A DNA stretch of 64,000 bases from an uncultured Christensenellaceae bacterium (GTDB taxonomy: Bacteria; Bacillota; Clostridia; Christensenellales; UBA3700), in the NCBI GenBank assembly GCA_944381325.1, contig CALWKS010000001.1, forward strand, positions 434,001-498,000. The letters are read 5' to 3'. This document shows positions 63,490 to 64,000 of the stretch, piece by piece (position 1 is the first letter of the stretch; each line of letters starts with the position of its first letter). Made by a program: the position numbers and the translations under genes. Below the pieces are notes generated by a model that saw only the letters and a program-made list of their open reading frames with translations, made no database searches and was not told where the DNA came from.

Positions 63490-64000
63490 CGTCTTTCATC
63501 CTCTCTGCCTGACATTTTTTCAGATATACGGGCGAAAGATTGCTTTCAAAAAGACCTTTCTCTGCCCTTTCTTTTGCCAGCGCGATCAGATCTCTGCCGT
63601 TTACGGGCAATGACTGATAAGTTACGCTGACATTATATGACGACAATTCGCTTTTGGTTACGCTCTTTTCCCATACGGTATTTTCAACGCTTCCCGAGAA
63701 CATTGCTGCATAATAATTGTCGTTTCTCGCGTCTATAGCCGTTATGAAATCTCCGCTCTTGCCGTAACCGATGAGAGAGAGAGAATCGACTGCCACCGCA
63801 GGTTTCCCCAGAGCAAGCGCAAAAGCCTTGATCGCCGCAACGCCCACTCTTATACCCGTGAACGACCCGGGACCGCATACCGCCGCGAATATGTCCACGT
63901 CGCTAAGCTCAGCGCCGAGAGACGCAAGGACCTCGTCAACGTAAGCGAGCAAAAGTCCGTTGTGGCGCTTGATGTTTTCATCGCTGACCTTTTCAAAATA
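63482..64000 (-). CDS. tsaB: TsaB, tRNA threonylcarbamoyladenosine protein (partial)
   Basis: The gene's 5' end lies beyond the window: the frame stays open to base 64000 and the apparent TTG start at 63952 is internal. Visible are KRHNGLLLAYVDEVLASLG, the diagnostic VCGPGSFTGIRVGVAAIKAFA and AVDSLSLIGYG, then the variable C-terminal domain (ITAIDARNDNYYAAMF). TsaB is the non-catalytic partner of TsaD in making t6A37 on tRNAs. It is followed by rimI (overlap of eight bases) in a run with the hydrolase, murF and ddl. Confidence 0.9.
   Translation of the reverse strand, partial: YFEKVSDENIKRHNGLLLAYVDEVLASLGAELSDVDIFAAVCGPGSFTGIRVGVAAIKAFALALGKPAVAVDSLSLIGYGKSGDFITAIDARNDNYYAAMFSGSVENTVWEKSVTKSELSSYNVSVTYQSLPVNGRDLIALAKERAEKGLFESNLSPVYLKKCQAERMKDGE

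Overview
The window looks like a chromosome segment of a Gram-positive, Clostridia-type bacterium. The evidence is strong AGGAGG-type ribosome binding sites, many sigma-A promoters with 17-base spacers, an infC-rpmI-rplT operon with a leader attenuator, a TPP riboswitch before a ThiT-type vitamin transporter, and a selenium/sulfur-type DUF3343 plus cysteine desulfurase pair. A gut lineage such as Christensenellales is a guess from overall gene style, not something the sequence proves. Most genes are on the minus strand.

Layout: 1-238 is the 3' end of a Na/Pi cotransporter/PhoU-like gene. 0.6-5.0 kb holds a type IIA topoisomerase pair (parE-parC type). 5.2-7.4 kb holds an alpha/beta hydrolase and murG. 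7.5-19.2 kb is a compact phage-derived head and packaging cassette: regulator, terminase, portal, scaffold, capsid, connectors and holins. It has no integrase, repressor, replication gene, tail fibre or endolysin. Two of its genes carry in-frame stops (capsid C-terminus, BhlA-like holin), and a good match to the Gram-positive LexA box lies upstream of its regulator. 19.5-27.0 kb has RNA modification enzymes, ileS, a CorC-type protein and a MATE exporter. 27.2-29.4 kb has the DUF3343/cysteine desulfurase pair and two small unknown genes. 29.4-32.5 kb is an ABC importer with a TM1266-like ACT protein, preceded by a structured leader RNA that I cannot assign. 32.6-38.8 kb carries a CtpA-type protease, malic enzyme, a degenerate MalK-like ATPase, an orphan small-RNA candidate and a GPH sugar symporter.

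39.1-44.6 kb is housekeeping: ruvC, proA, yebC, an AT-rich orphan gene, a SpoU methyltransferase and the translation operon rplT-rpmI-infC, where infC appears to start at AUC. 44.6-45.8 kb is the thiamine transporter with its riboswitch. Then follow pgi, a sugar-phosphate-isomerase-like TIM barrel and an MMPL exporter. 51.8-57.8 kb is a branched-chain amino acid operon ilvB-ilvC-ilvD-ilvA-ridA without a visible ilvN. The end holds icd and a cell-wall/tRNA-modification run: tsaB (partial), rimI, a hydrolase with an apparently non-canonical start, a MurF-type ligase whose N-terminal domain is a membrane domain, and ddl.

The best candidates for something undescribed are the SOS-box-linked tail-less capsid cassette, the leader RNA at 32.4 kb, the small RNA at 36.9 kb, the ATPase that has lost its catalytic motifs, and the membrane-domain MurF. 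No tRNA, rRNA, CRISPR array, insertion sequence or transposase was seen.
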